From an uncultured Bacteroidales bacterium (GTDB taxonomy: Bacteria > Bacteroidota > Bacteroidia > Bacteroidales > Muribaculaceae): DNA of 39,278 nucleotides. Of this stretch, positions 16,448 to 24,023 are shown in pieces. Location: contig CACYQB010000027.1 of assembly GCA_902776435.1 (NCBI GenBank), positions 1 through 39,278 on the forward strand, given 5' to 3'. Each line of letters begins with the position of its first letter. Position 1 is the stretch's first letter. The position numbers were made by a program, and so were the translations under genes. The notes under the pieces are model-generated. The model saw only the letters and a list, made by a program, of their open reading frames with translations, was not told where the DNA came from and did not search any database.

Positions 16448-17320
16448 TTATCCGATGATGTGGTCGGCGATGAGTTCTTTCACGAGACCTTCGAGTTCGG
16501 CATCAGCAGCAGCGTCGATGCGGCGGGCTTCCTTGGCCTGGAATGCCACGTTGACGATGGTCTTCACCTTGGTGGGTGAGCCGGGCATACCGATCTGCTC
16601 GGGGTCAGCCTCAATCTCTTTCACGCCCCATTCCTTGATGGCAAGGTAAGGACGGGCATCGATGAGCGCCTGGCGGTCGGCGGGCAGAGCGGCTTTCTCG
16701 CTGGGCGTAACGGCATATTTGTACTTCTGGATGAGGCGCGCGTTGCGGGGACGGCAAGCGTCGGCACTGCCGTTAACGGTTACCACCAGAGGCAACGGAC
16801 ACTCCACGGTCTCAAAACCGCGCTCAATGCGGCGCTTGATGGTGGCTTTGCCATCAGCAACCTGAATGCTCTCGGCATAAGTCACTTGGGGCAAGCCCAA
16901 CTTCTCGGCAATCTGCGGACCCACCTGGGCCGTATCGCCATCGATGGCCTGGCGGCCACCCACGATAATGTCAAATTCGCCCATGTGCCTGATGGCCTGA
17001 GCAAGCGAGTAACTTGTGGCCAGGGTATCAGCGCCACCCAGAGGGCGGTCGGTCAATACCACGCCGTCGTCACCGCCGCGGTACAGGCTCTCGCGCACCA
17101 TCTCAGCGCTGCGGGGCAGACCCATCGTCAGCAGTGTGATGGTGGAGCCGGGATGGGCATCCTTGAGCTGCAACGCCTGTTCCAGAGCGTTCAGGTCCTC
17201 GGGGTTGAAAATTGCGGGAAGAGCAGCACGGTTGATGGTTCCGTCCTCCTTCATCGCGTCTTTACCCACATTTCGGGTGTCTGGCACTTGCTTAGCCAGA
17301 ACAATAATTCTTAAACCCAT
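16448..17320 (-). CDS. etfB: Electron transfer flavoprotein, beta subunit
   Basis: EtfB pairs with EtfA and binds AMP or a second flavin depending on the ETF class. The sequence opens GLRIIVLAKQVPDT, the usual EtfB N-terminus. It has NPEDLNALEQALQLKD, GGRQAIDGDTAQVGPQIAEKLGLPQVTYA and the family-typical PLPLVVTVNGS plus PRNARLIQKYK. The ATG at 17320 is preferred to an upstream TTG at 17329 that would add MKT. It is first gene of the etfB-etfA-dehydrogenase operon and has its own -7 box at 17402-17409. Length (290 residues) is normal. Confidence 0.94.
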   Translation of the reverse strand: MGLRIIVLAKQVPDTRNVGKDAMKEDGTINRAALPAIFNPEDLNALEQALQLKDAHPGSTITLLTMGLPRSAEMVRESLYRGGDDGVVLTDRPLGGADTLATSYSLAQAIRHMGEFDIIVGGRQAIDGDTAQVGPQIAEKLGLPQVTYAESIQVADGKATIKRRIERGFETVECPLPLVVTVNGSADACRPRNARLIQKYKYAVTPSEKAALPADRQALIDARPYLAIKEWGVKEIEADPEQIGMPGSPTKVKTIVNVAFQAKEARRIDAAADAELEGLVKELIADHIIG

Positions 17321-17401
17321 TGTTTTCAATAATTATGGTTAGTTTGTTGATATTCCAATTGTTAAAGCCTCCCGTGTGCGTAGCGCACGCAAAAAGCGCC
17401 G

Positions 17402-17409
17402 CAAAGGTA
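17402..17409 (-). promoter_or_regulatory. -7 box (TACCTTTG) of the etf operon
   Basis: On the minus strand the TACCTTTG box lies about 80 bp before the etfB start and is preceded by a T-rich stretch. The leader holds a GTGCG/CGCAC hairpin directly after the expected transcription start. The rest of the 303-bp gap (17321-17623) shows no gene. Confidence 0.65.
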
Positions 17410-17623
17410 CAAAAAATCTCACAAACACACCCATCCCTCCCCCTTAAAGTATATTAATAATGTGTGTTTGCCTCACACTCACGGAAATAATCAGACAACT
17501 CCAACAATATTAAGAAACAACAATCACAACATTTTGCGCTATTACTCCTATCTCAAGTCATAGAAATATAGCACCGTGCTGGAGCATCAATCCGATAAAA
17601 TACCCTATAAAAGGGAAACGATT

Positions 17624-18868
17624 TCAGAACTTGGTAATTGGGACAACTTTAATAGTGTAGCCCTTTTTGTGGATAATTCTTTCTTCATCAGCTGTAACGA
17701 TGATAAGGTTGCCACAATGCAACTCATCAGCACATTCAATGAGGCTCCCCACCTCACGTTTCTCGGTTTTCTCGCTTCTCATGTCATAGCATACCTGCAC
17801 CAATGACTTGACTCGGTTTGCCTCGCGCAGGACAAAATCCACTTCCTTCTCATTGCGCGATCGATAATAAAATAGCGTTTTCTCAGTGTCATAGCCTCGT
17901 CGGATAAGTTCCACGAACACCTGATTCTCAAGCAAGAGACCTAGATTTTCACTCAACGAAAACGCCTTAGCTTGCACAAAACCGTTATCAACCACATAAA
18001 CCTTACGCGGCGCCTTTGCCATTAATTTCAACTTATTATTATAACGAGACAAGTAGTAAAAAAGATATGGCTCGTGCAAGTAATCCATATATCGTCGTGT
18101 CGTATTAACGCTAGAAATACCAAGACTTGTCGTGAGTTCGTTAATGCTGACAGGATTACAAATGTTTGAAACCATATACATGGCCAAATTGTTCAAGTCG
18201 GAAGTGTTTCGGATGTTGTGGCGCTTGACGACATCTTTCCAGACAATGGAGTCAAACAAAGTGTCAAGGTAACTCCGCACCAATGAACGTGTGTTCAACA
18301 CCTCAGGGTAACCTCCATTCCTTAGATAATCATCAGCAAGCGTAATAACATCACTCTTGTTCTCAGGCATAATAGAATTAAGGCCAAACCCATTCCATTC
18401 AAAGAATTCACCAAGGCCAAAGGGCAACATCTCCACCTGCAGGTACCTGCCCGTGAGCACTGTAGCCATCTCACTTGAAAGCATCTTGGCATTACTGCCG
18501 GTTATCACCAGATTCTTCCCATTACGATAAAGCTCACTCACCCACAGATCCCACGCAGTCAGGTTTTGGACCTCGTCGAGCAACAGATACTCGTAACCAG
18601 GATAAACGTCATCCAACATACGTAAAACAAGATCTGGATTCCAAGCGTCTAGTAAGGGTTGGCTATCAAAATTCAAATAAGCAAAATTCTTTCCCTTGAG
18701 CATTTGCAAAGCCTGAGTTGATTTACCGGCGCGGCGCGGACCGGTAATTAGCTTTATCAACTGACTTGACAACAACAGTTCTGTATTAATACGCGTGTGC
18801 CGCATCAGATAGCGGCGAGACAAGAGTTCGTCGCGCTCTTTCCTTTGGTTGAGTATTATTGTCTTCAT
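17624..18868 (-). CDS. AAA_14/DUF4143 family ATPase
   Basis: This 414-residue protein has an N-terminal P-loop ATPase (Walker A GPRRAGKS at residues 43-50; Walker B YLLLDEVQ with Asp98-Glu99; sensor segment VITGSNAKML). A winged-helix-like region follows (about 210-260, NTTRRYMDYLHEPYLF). The C-terminal part is a DUF4143 domain with the nuclease-like pattern YYRSRNEKEVDFVLREA. This is the common two-domain Bacteroidales family. Its role is unknown; the fold relates it to archaeal MCM-less ATPases and restriction-like domains. I start at 18868, since the extra 15 residues of the longer frame are Cys-rich and overlap the promoter. It is monocistronic, with a promoter overlapping a striking inverted repeat at 18903-18938, suggesting autoregulation. 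Confidence 0.85.
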   Translation of the reverse strand: MKTIILNQRKERDELLSRRYLMRHTRINTELLLSSQLIKLITGPRRAGKSTQALQMLKGKNFAYLNFDSQPLLDAWNPDLVLRMLDDVYPGYEYLLLDEVQNLTAWDLWVSELYRNGKNLVITGSNAKMLSSEMATVLTGRYLQVEMLPFGLGEFFEWNGFGLNSIMPENKSDVITLADDYLRNGGYPEVLNTRSLVRSYLDTLFDSIVWKDVVKRHNIRNTSDLNNLAMYMVSNICNPVSINELTTSLGISSVNTTRRYMDYLHEPYLFYYLSRYNNKLKLMAKAPRKVYVVDNGFVQAKAFSLSENLGLLLENQVFVELIRRGYDTEKTLFYYRSRNEKEVDFVLREANRVKSLVQVCYDMRSEKTEKREVGSLIECADELHCGNLIIVTADEERIIHKKGYTIKVVPITKF

Positions 18869-18890
18869 ATCACAATCTTCTTTTCGATGG

Positions 18891-18898
18891 CAAAAATA
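18891..18898 (-). promoter_or_regulatory. -7 box (TATTTTTG) of the AAA_14 gene
   Basis: On the minus strand TATTTTTG is preceded at an 18-bp spacing by a TTG (18917-18919), close to the Bacteroidota -33/-7 layout. The left arm of the TTGTGCAAT inverted repeat lies between the two elements. Confidence 0.55.
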
Positions 18899-18902
18899 AC
18901 AC

Positions 18903-18980
18903 TTTTTGTGCAATTACAACAAATGTATTGCACAAAAAATGTACTATTTTATGCAATACAAAGTTCCTATTGCACAAAAT
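18903..18980. promoter_or_regulatory. TTGTGCAAT inverted-repeat operator array
   Basis: Arms TTTTTGTGCAAT (18903-18914) and ATTGCACAAAAA (18927-18938) are perfectly complementary over 12 bp with a 12-bp spacer. A third copy ATTGCACAAAAT sits at 18969-18980. The first arm lies between the -33 and -7 elements of the AAA_14 promoter, a repressor-like position. Confidence 0.6.
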
Positions 18981-19119
18981 CCCATATTTTTCTTATCGTA
19001 ATCACATTGCTTAATATGGTACCCTCGCCACCGAATTTGCAAACCGGTGCGCTCGATGCCCTATCCGGGTATTAGCATTATTTTGGATTCGAATGACCTA
19101 TATTTTCTGATAATATCGC

Positions 19120-19127
19120 TATCTTTG
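19120..19127 (+). promoter_or_regulatory. -7 box (TATCTTTG) of the thioesterase gene
   Basis: This consensus TAnnTTTG box is 25 bp before the start codon. The gap between it and the divergent AAA_14 promoter holds no gene. Confidence 0.65.
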
Positions 19128-19152
19128 AGGCTCATTTAACGACCATCAACTC

Positions 19153-19857
19153 ATGTACACACTCAACTATAAAGTCACGACAAGCACCTGCGACAGCGAG
19201 GGGAAGCTGAAGCTCTATTCTGCCCTCCAGATGATGCAGGACTGCTCTGAAATGTGGATTGACACCGAGCCCACGGCCCGCAAGTTCTTCAGCGACAACA
19301 ACATGACGCAGCTACTGGCGACACGCCAAGTCGAAGTAGTGCGAGTACCCTGCTTCAAGGAGGACTTGACGGTGACGACTTCCATCTATGAGGTGATGCC
19401 GATGTACGGCTTCCGCAACACGTTCATCCGCGACGCCCAGGGGCATCCCTGCTACCGCACATGGAGCATGGGAGCCTTTGTGGACCTGGCCACGGGCAAG
19501 CTCGCGCGTCTCTCTGACGAAGCCATCGCCTCGCTCACCCTTGAGCCCAAGCAGGAAATGAACTACCGGGGGCGTCGCATCATCCTGCCCAAGCAGGATG
19601 GCACAGTGCAGGAACCCGTGCAGGTCATGCGTGCCGACATCGACTACAACCGCCACATGAACAACGCCAACTATGTGCGCATCGCCATGGAACTGCTGCC
19701 CGAGGGCTTTGAAGTCCACGACATGCGCGTCGAGTACCGCATCGCCGCCAAACAAGGTGACCTGCTCACCCCCACCCTCTACCCCATCGATGGCGGCTTT
19801 ATCGTCTCCCTCGACATCAACAACCAGCCCAGCGCCATCATCGAGTTCCTCTCCTGA
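19153..19857 (+). CDS. Acyl-ACP thioesterase
   Basis: The 234-residue enzyme is predicted to hydrolyse acyl-ACP to release free fatty acid and end chain elongation. It has the two-hotdog layout of plant and bacterial FatA/FatB-type enzymes. The first domain opens YKVTTSTCDSEGKLKLYSALQMMQDC and contains TWSMGAFVDLATGK. The second carries DIDYNRHMNNANYVRIA, whose Asn/His positions match the catalytic segment of the family. The closing DMRVEYRIAAKQGD strand is also typical. It has its own promoter and no operon partner; the acyltransferase gene downstream has a separate promoter. Confidence 0.9.
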   Translation: MYTLNYKVTTSTCDSEGKLKLYSALQMMQDCSEMWIDTEPTARKFFSDNNMTQLLATRQVEVVRVPCFKEDLTVTTSIYEVMPMYGFRNTFIRDAQGHPCYRTWSMGAFVDLATGKLARLSDEAIASLTLEPKQEMNYRGRRIILPKQDGTVQEPVQVMRADIDYNRHMNNANYVRIAMELLPEGFEVHDMRVEYRIAAKQGDLLTPTLYPIDGGFIVSLDINNQPSAIIEFLS

Positions 19858-19929
19858 CCTCAACATAGAATACAATTAAAAGTAGTAGCCTCTGTATATA
19901 AATTGTCCAGACTTGTTTGATAATTTCGG

Positions 19930-19948
19930 GAAAAGGTTGTACCTTTGC
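19930..19948 (+). repeat. Direct repeat, left copy, containing a TACCTTTG promoter box
   Basis: This 19-bp sequence (GAAAAGG, then TTGTACCTTTGC; the first base differs in context only) also occurs at 21098-21116 before tpiA. The two copies bracket the AT-rich acyltransferase gene at a distance of 1168 bp. Here the TACCTTTG box (19940-19947) would drive the acyltransferase gene. Confidence 0.75.
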
Positions 19949-19986
19949 GATATTATCACAATAATAGAATTTTAAATAATTAAAAA

Positions 19987-21003
19987 ATGAATTCTCCTCA
20001 TACAAATAATCGAGTTTATGGATATGATTTATTAAAAGCACTTGCTATGTTTATGGTGGTTTTCTATCACTTCCAAATGCTAAATTTTTCTTTTGAACCA
20101 AACACTTTTTATTTCCCCAATTTTAATAAAATCATACAATTAATATGTGCCGCTGGCATCCCGTTGTTCTTTATGGTAAATGGAGCTTTGACGATCAACA
20201 ACAAAACTACATTTAATAAAGTAATTCATAAAGTCTCAAGACTTTTCTTGATAGCATTTTTTTGGACCATTATTTTGAGATGTGGAGTAATTGCTATCTT
20301 ATTAGGAAGAGGCCAACCTAATTCTATATATGGCTTTATCGGCAACTATTGGTTTTTGATCTCATTGGCTAATGTATATTTTCTAAATTACCTAATTCAA
20401 ATCTCACCTAAATGGGTAGGCTATTTACTACTAATCATTATTTTTGTCTTAACTTTCATAAATAATTTTGTTTGGGATATTATACTATTTGTTAATCCAG
20501 ACCATATATTACCGCGATGGGGGCATTCTGGTCTTTTCACACTTTACGGATTAGTCTATTCCCGGATTGGAGCATATCTTAAACACAAAAATCTCAACTT
20601 TACAATATGCACTTTAATTTTCTTGTTGGGACTTGCTTTAAATATATTTAAGACTATCGCGATGACTAATCACAACGGAACAGTTTTCGATGGAGTTAAC
20701 GCTTCTTTCCCAACGATCGGAGCATTATTATTAGGTATAGCACTTTTTCTTATGCTTAAAGACGTAAAAGAGCCTTTCTGGCCATCACGACTTATTAAAA
20801 CTATTGGTCTCAACTCATGCGGCATATATTTATTTCATGCAGTTTTTGTATTTATGATCAGAGACCAAATGATAGCTACTTTCCATCATAACACCTTCCC
20901 TTTATATGTTATTCTTCTTCTCGCTATTGGAGTAACATTATTATGCGCATTTATCTCGGAAGGCATATCCCGAACCCCTGGCAGAGTGTTACTCAAATTA
21001 TAG
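19987..21003 (+). CDS. Membrane-bound acyltransferase, acyltransferase-3 family
   Basis: The 338-residue protein is predicted to have about ten membrane helices. Its start YDLLKALAMFMVVFYHF carries the conserved N-terminal Arg/Asp-His region of acyltransferase-3 proteins (His at the end of helix 1). It also has AAGIPLFFMVNGAL and a late NSCGIYLFHAVFVFMI segment with the family's typical FHxxF. Members transfer acetyl, succinyl or similar groups to sugars of surface polysaccharides and antibiotics; the acceptor cannot be told here. Base composition is far more AT-rich than the flanking thioesterase and tpiA genes, and codons are A/T-ending. Together with the direct repeat on both sides this suggests a recently gained gene. 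Confidence 0.85.
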   Translation: MNSPHTNNRVYGYDLLKALAMFMVVFYHFQMLNFSFEPNTFYFPNFNKIIQLICAAGIPLFFMVNGALTINNKTTFNKVIHKVSRLFLIAFFWTIILRCGVIAILLGRGQPNSIYGFIGNYWFLISLANVYFLNYLIQISPKWVGYLLLIIIFVLTFINNFVWDIILFVNPDHILPRWGHSGLFTLYGLVYSRIGAYLKHKNLNFTICTLIFLLGLALNIFKTIAMTNHNGTVFDGVNASFPTIGALLLGIALFLMLKDVKEPFWPSRLIKTIGLNSCGIYLFHAVFVFMIRDQMIATFHHNTFPLYVILLLAIGVTLLCAFISEGISRTPGRVLLKL

Positions 21004-21097
21004 AACTAGCTTGTTCATCTTCAACCAAGCGAGACAGAACACACAATTCATCTGATGGGCATAAATAGTTTTCGCTCCAATCTGATAGATGTCTCGA

Positions 21098-21116
21098 GAA
21101 AAGGTTGTACCTTTGC
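21098..21116 (+). repeat. Direct repeat, right copy, containing the tpiA promoter box
   Basis: The sequence is identical over 19 bp to 19930-19948, with TACCTTTG at 21108-21115 as the presumed tpiA -7 box. The start codon follows about 50 bp later. Confidence 0.75.
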
Positions 21117-21165
21117 AGTATTGAATCAAATCACAGTTATTATTGTTTAACCGATAAAAAGAAAA

Positions 21166-21924
21166 ATGAGAAAGAACATTGTTGCGGGTAACTGGAAGAT
21201 GAACACCACAGTTCCCGAGGGCGTACAGCTCGCCAAGGACGTATGTGCCGCTGTTGCTGCAGAGGCTAATCTGAAGTGTGACGTCATCATGGGCGTTCCC
21301 TTTACCCACCTGATGGCCGTCAAGGAAGTCATCGGCGACGCCAACGTGGGCCTGGCTGCACAGAACTGCGCCGACCACACCAGTGGCGCTTACACTGGCG
21401 AAGTATCGGCTCCCATGGTAGCATCGACAGGTGCCAACTACGTGATTCTGGGTCACAGCGAGCGCCGTGGCTACTACCACGAGACCTATGAGATGCTCAA
21501 GACCAAGGTTGACCTGGCGTTGGAGAACGGCCTGAAGGTCATCTTCTGCTGCGGCGAGAGCCTTGAGGAGCGCGAGAACGGCTCCTTCAAGGACGTTATC
21601 GGTGCCGAGATCCGCGATTCCCTGTTCCACCTCACTGCCGAGCAGATGGCCAATATCGTCATCGCTTATGAGCCCATTTGGGCCATCGGTACCGGCAAGA
21701 CCGCTACGAGCGATCAGGCACAGGAAATCCACGCCTTCATCCGCGGCCTGCTGGCTGACAAGTACGGCGCACAGGTGGCCGACGACACCACCATCCTCTA
21801 TGGCGGCAGCTGCAAACCCAGCAACGCTCCCGAGCTCTTCGCCAAGCCCGACATCGACGGTGGACTCATCGGCGGCGCTTCACTCAAGGCTGGCGACTTC
21901 ATGGGTATCGTTACCGCCTTCTAA
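21166..21924 (+). CDS. tpiA: Triosephosphate isomerase
   Basis: This glycolytic enzyme interconverts dihydroxyacetone phosphate and glyceraldehyde 3-phosphate. The catalytic residues are visible: Asn9 and Lys11 in AGNWKMN, His97 in ILGHSERR and Glu169 in [11 protein letters not shown]. The phosphate-binding YGGSCKPSN and [10 protein letters not shown] loops near the end are intact. At 252 residues it is a standard single-domain TIM barrel. It has its own promoter in the 19-bp repeat and a strong terminator after it. In Bacteroides relatives it normally follows the DUF1599/DoxX genes, which here are 12 kb upstream. Confidence 0.97.
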   Translation: MRKNIVAGNWKMNTTVPEGVQLAKDVCAAVAAEANLKCDVIMGVPFTHLMAVKEVIGDANVGLAAQNCADHTSGAYTGEVSAPMVASTGANYVILGHSERRGYYHETYEMLKTKVDLALENGLKVIFCCGESLEERENGSFKDVIGAEIRDSLFHLTAEQMANIVIAYEPIWAIGTGKTATSDQAQEIHAFIRGLLADKYGAQVADDTTILYGGSCKPSNAPELFAKPDIDGGLIGGASLKAGDFMGIVTAF

Positions 21925-21958
21925 GCCAGTCAAGGACACTTAGGCGACAAGACATCCG

Positions 21959-21992
21959 GACCGCAGCCCTCAACCGGCTGCGGTCTCTTTTC
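21959..21992 (+). terminator. Rho-independent terminator of tpiA
   Basis: The perfect 10-bp stem GACCGCAGCC/GGCTGCGGTC has loop CTCAACC and is followed by TCTTTTC. Confidence 0.9.
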
Positions 21993-22090
21993 ATCTACGG
22001 TCCTCGCATGCGACCCTCTTCAACCTCAATAAAAACCGCACCATCCCGCATAAAATCTTAAAAAAAGACAGTTGATACAGAAATTTGCAC

Positions 22091-22098
22091 TATCTTTG
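22091..22098 (+). promoter_or_regulatory. -7 box (TATCTTTG) of the SPOR-folE operon
   Basis: This consensus box lies 36 bp before the SPOR gene start, with TTG-containing sequence upstream (GTTGATACAG region at 22072). It probably serves both SPOR and folE, which overlap. Confidence 0.65.
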
Positions 22099-22133
22099 CG
22101 GCAAAATTTGACACCAACACAATTATAGCTATA

Positions 22134-22814
22134 ATGTTGAAAAGATTACACATCCGCACACTGTTCCTGTGCCTTATGCTTATTGTTGCCCTGGCAGCTT
22201 CGGCCCAGCGCGGCCAGATAGCCGACCGCCTGAACAAGAACGGCCAGGTGACCGTCGATGCCCCTAAGGAACTGGTCAAGCGCAACAACGCCAACCTCAA
22301 CAAGCCCCAATCCAACAACCAGTCCAACAAGGATAAAGACAAAAAAGTCAAGGAAAAAGACAAGAAAAAAGCCGAGAACGTCAACGATGACGAAAAGCTG
22401 AACGAGCTTGACGAGGATAACGCTAAGGAAGAGAAGAAAAAAGACGAGGACAAGAAAAAGGACGAGGATAAGAAAAAAGACGAAATCACGCCCAAGAAGC
22501 CCAAACTCAAACACACCTCACAGCAGACTATCGAGGACCGTGGCGTAGGGTTCCGCATCCAGGCCTATAGCGACAACAACTACAAGACCGCCAAGGCCAA
22601 TGCCCAGAAGCGAGCCCGCGACATCGCCATGAAGTTCCCGCAGTACCGCTCTTACATTTCTTATAAGGCCCCGTCATGGCGCCTGCGCATCGGTGACTTC
22701 AAGACACGCGGAGAAGCCCAAGCAGCACTCGCCCGCATCAAGAAAGTGTATCCCAATTTCGCACGTGAAATGGTCATCGTGCGTGACCGCATCAACATCT
22801 GGAGTAATGATTAA
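22134..22814 (+). CDS. SPOR-domain exported protein
   Basis: The 226-residue protein has a signal peptide (hydrophobic core residues 9-22, cleavage after ASA), a long Lys/Asp/Glu-rich linker (about 60-122) with imperfect KKDED repeats, and a C-terminal SPOR domain (about 132-220, opening VGFRIQAYSDNNY and including WRLRIGDFKTRGEAQAAL). SPOR domains bind denuded peptidoglycan glycan strands, often at division sites. The simple-repeat linker DNA could vary in length by slippage. It is transcribed with folE, whose start overlaps its stop. This SPOR/folE pairing is usual in Bacteroidales. Confidence 0.87.
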   Translation: MLKRLHIRTLFLCLMLIVALAASAQRGQIADRLNKNGQVTVDAPKELVKRNNANLNKPQSNNQSNKDKDKKVKEKDKKKAENVNDDEKLNELDEDNAKEEKKKDEDKKKDEDKKKDEITPKKPKLKHTSQQTIEDRGVGFRIQAYSDNNYKTAKANAQKRARDIAMKFPQYRSYISYKAPSWRLRIGDFKTRGEAQAALARIKKVYPNFAREMVIVRDRINIWSND

Positions 22815-23400
22815 AATGAAATTCAGCGACGAGGATCTCAAACTCGCCGAGAAAATAGCTGAACACTACCGCGCCATCATCGAACTCATCGGTGAAGACC
22901 CAAACCGTGAAGGCCTGGCCAAAACGCCCATGCGCGCCGCTAAGGCCGTTATCGAGAACACCCGCGGCTACAGCGAAGACGCTGACGCCATCGTCCACAG
23001 CGCCATCTTTGAGCACGAGGGCAGCGAGATCGTCATTGTCAAGGACATCGAGTTTTACTCCCTGTGCGAACACCACATCCTGCCCTTCTTCGGCAAGGTG
23101 TCCATCGGCTATATCCCCGCCGGCGGCATCGTCGGGCTCAGCAAACTCGCCCGCATTGTCGACACCTTCTCCCGCCGCCTCCAGGTGCAGGAACGCATGA
23201 CTCACGATATCTGCGAACTGCTCACACGCGTGTTGCCAAACCGCGGCGTCATCGTCTATGCCGAGGCACAGCACATGTGCATGAAAATGCGCGGCGTCGA
23301 GAAGCAGGACTCAACCACCATCACATTCGAGTATAGCGGTGAGTTTGAGGACATTCACCGTCAGAATGAGTTCTTCACACTCCTCGGTGTGAAAAAATAA
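22807..23400 (+). CDS. folE: GTP cyclohydrolase I
   Basis: This enzyme converts GTP to 7,8-dihydroneopterin triphosphate, the first step to folate and related pterins. Zinc ligands Cys87 and His90 lie in SLCEHHILPF and Cys158 in AEAQHMCMKMRG. GYIPAGGIVGLSKLARIVD and RLQVQERMT are family signatures. I choose the ATG at 22807, which overlaps the SPOR stop by 8 bp and gives 197 residues. The ATG at 22816, directly after that stop, would remove three residues and is equally credible. A frame extending back to 22693 only reads SPOR DNA. Confidence 0.95.
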   Translation: MIKMKFSDEDLKLAEKIAEHYRAIIELIGEDPNREGLAKTPMRAAKAVIENTRGYSEDADAIVHSAIFEHEGSEIVIVKDIEFYSLCEHHILPFFGKVSIGYIPAGGIVGLSKLARIVDTFSRRLQVQERMTHDICELLTRVLPNRGVIVYAEAQHMCMKMRGVEKQDSTTITFEYSGEFEDIHRQNEFFTLLGVKK

Positions 23401-23435
23401 TTTCAAAAAAAGTGATTTTTTCTGGCGAAAAATTT

Positions 23436-23464
23436 TGCCAGTTCAAAAAGTCGCTGTATCTTTG
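23436..23464 (+). promoter_or_regulatory. Promoter of the tRNA cluster
   Basis: TTTTG is separated by 19 bp from TATCTTTG (23457-23464), a textbook Bacteroidota -33/-7 pair. Transcription would begin about 45 bp before the first tRNA-Gly. The leader has an ACCCCTGCAAAGGGGT hairpin. Confidence 0.75.
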
Positions 23465-23510
23465 CACCGCAATTCTCGAAAGCACCCCTGCAAAGGGGTC
23501 AGAATTGACT

Positions 23511-23583
<73 letters not shown>

Positions 23584-23609
23584 CACGTTCTTTGAACTTC
23601 ACCAGAGTC

Positions 23610-23627
23610 GGTACTGTTAACAGTACC
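23610..23627. repeat. Perfect 18-bp palindrome between the tRNA-Gly genes
   Basis: GGTACTGTTAACAGTACC is fully self-complementary and lies in the 52-bp spacer between the two identical tRNA genes. It could be a processing hairpin in the precursor transcript or a binding site. Confidence 0.7.
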
Positions 23628-23635
23628 ATAATTAT

Positions 23636-23708
<73 letters not shown>

Positions 23709-23716
23709 CTCTTTTT

Positions 23717-23803
23717 GTCCAGGTGGCGGAATTGGTAGACGCGCTACTTTGAGGGGGTAGTGCCCAATTGGGCGTGTGAGTTCGACTCTCATCTTGGACA
23801 CCA
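23717..23803 (+). tRNA. tRNA-Leu (GAG) with encoded CCA
   Basis: This class II tRNA has acceptor GTCCAGG/CTTGGAC, anticodon loop TTGAGGG giving GAG, a long variable arm TGCCCAATTGGGCG and T-arm TGTGA-GTTCGAC-TCTCA. CCA is encoded at 23801-23803. It is the last gene before accessory DNA, a common insertion point for tRNA-targeting integrases. Confidence 0.96.
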
Positions 23804-23808
23804 AATTA

Positions 23809-23848
23809 AATCGGAAGTCGTTGAAATTCAACGACTTCCGATTTTTTA
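23809..23848 (+). terminator. Terminator of the tRNA cluster
   Basis: The perfect 17-bp stem AATCGGAAGTCGTTGAA/TTCAACGACTTCCGATT is followed by TTTTTA. This ends the tRNA transcript and separates it from the accessory genes. Confidence 0.92.
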
Positions 23849-23975
23849 TCCCTAAAATTGACGACTTTTTGACGACTTATTTTCTCTATAAGTGAAATTT
23901 CGCCGACTTTTTACATGGTGATATATTGTTAATAAAATATTCTTTACACCCTATCACATCCTATCAGATAATGAG

Positions 23976-23983
23976 TAAATTTG
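23976..23983 (+). promoter_or_regulatory. -7 box (TAAATTTG) of the unknown gene at 24024
   Basis: A TAnnTTTG match 40 bp before the start codon, preceded by the repeated CTATCACATC/CTATCAGATA sequence (23951-23970), which could be a binding site. Confidence 0.5.
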
Positions 23984-24023
23984 CATTACAAAACATTACT
24001 ATTACCTACAAGTCAAATCCACT

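Noticed and set aside
23844-23920. Remnant of an integrase gene next to the tRNA-Leu terminator
   Set aside because: A minus-strand frame reads coding-like residues across the terminator stem, but it has no start and no integrase motif; the repeated GACGACTT words explain it.
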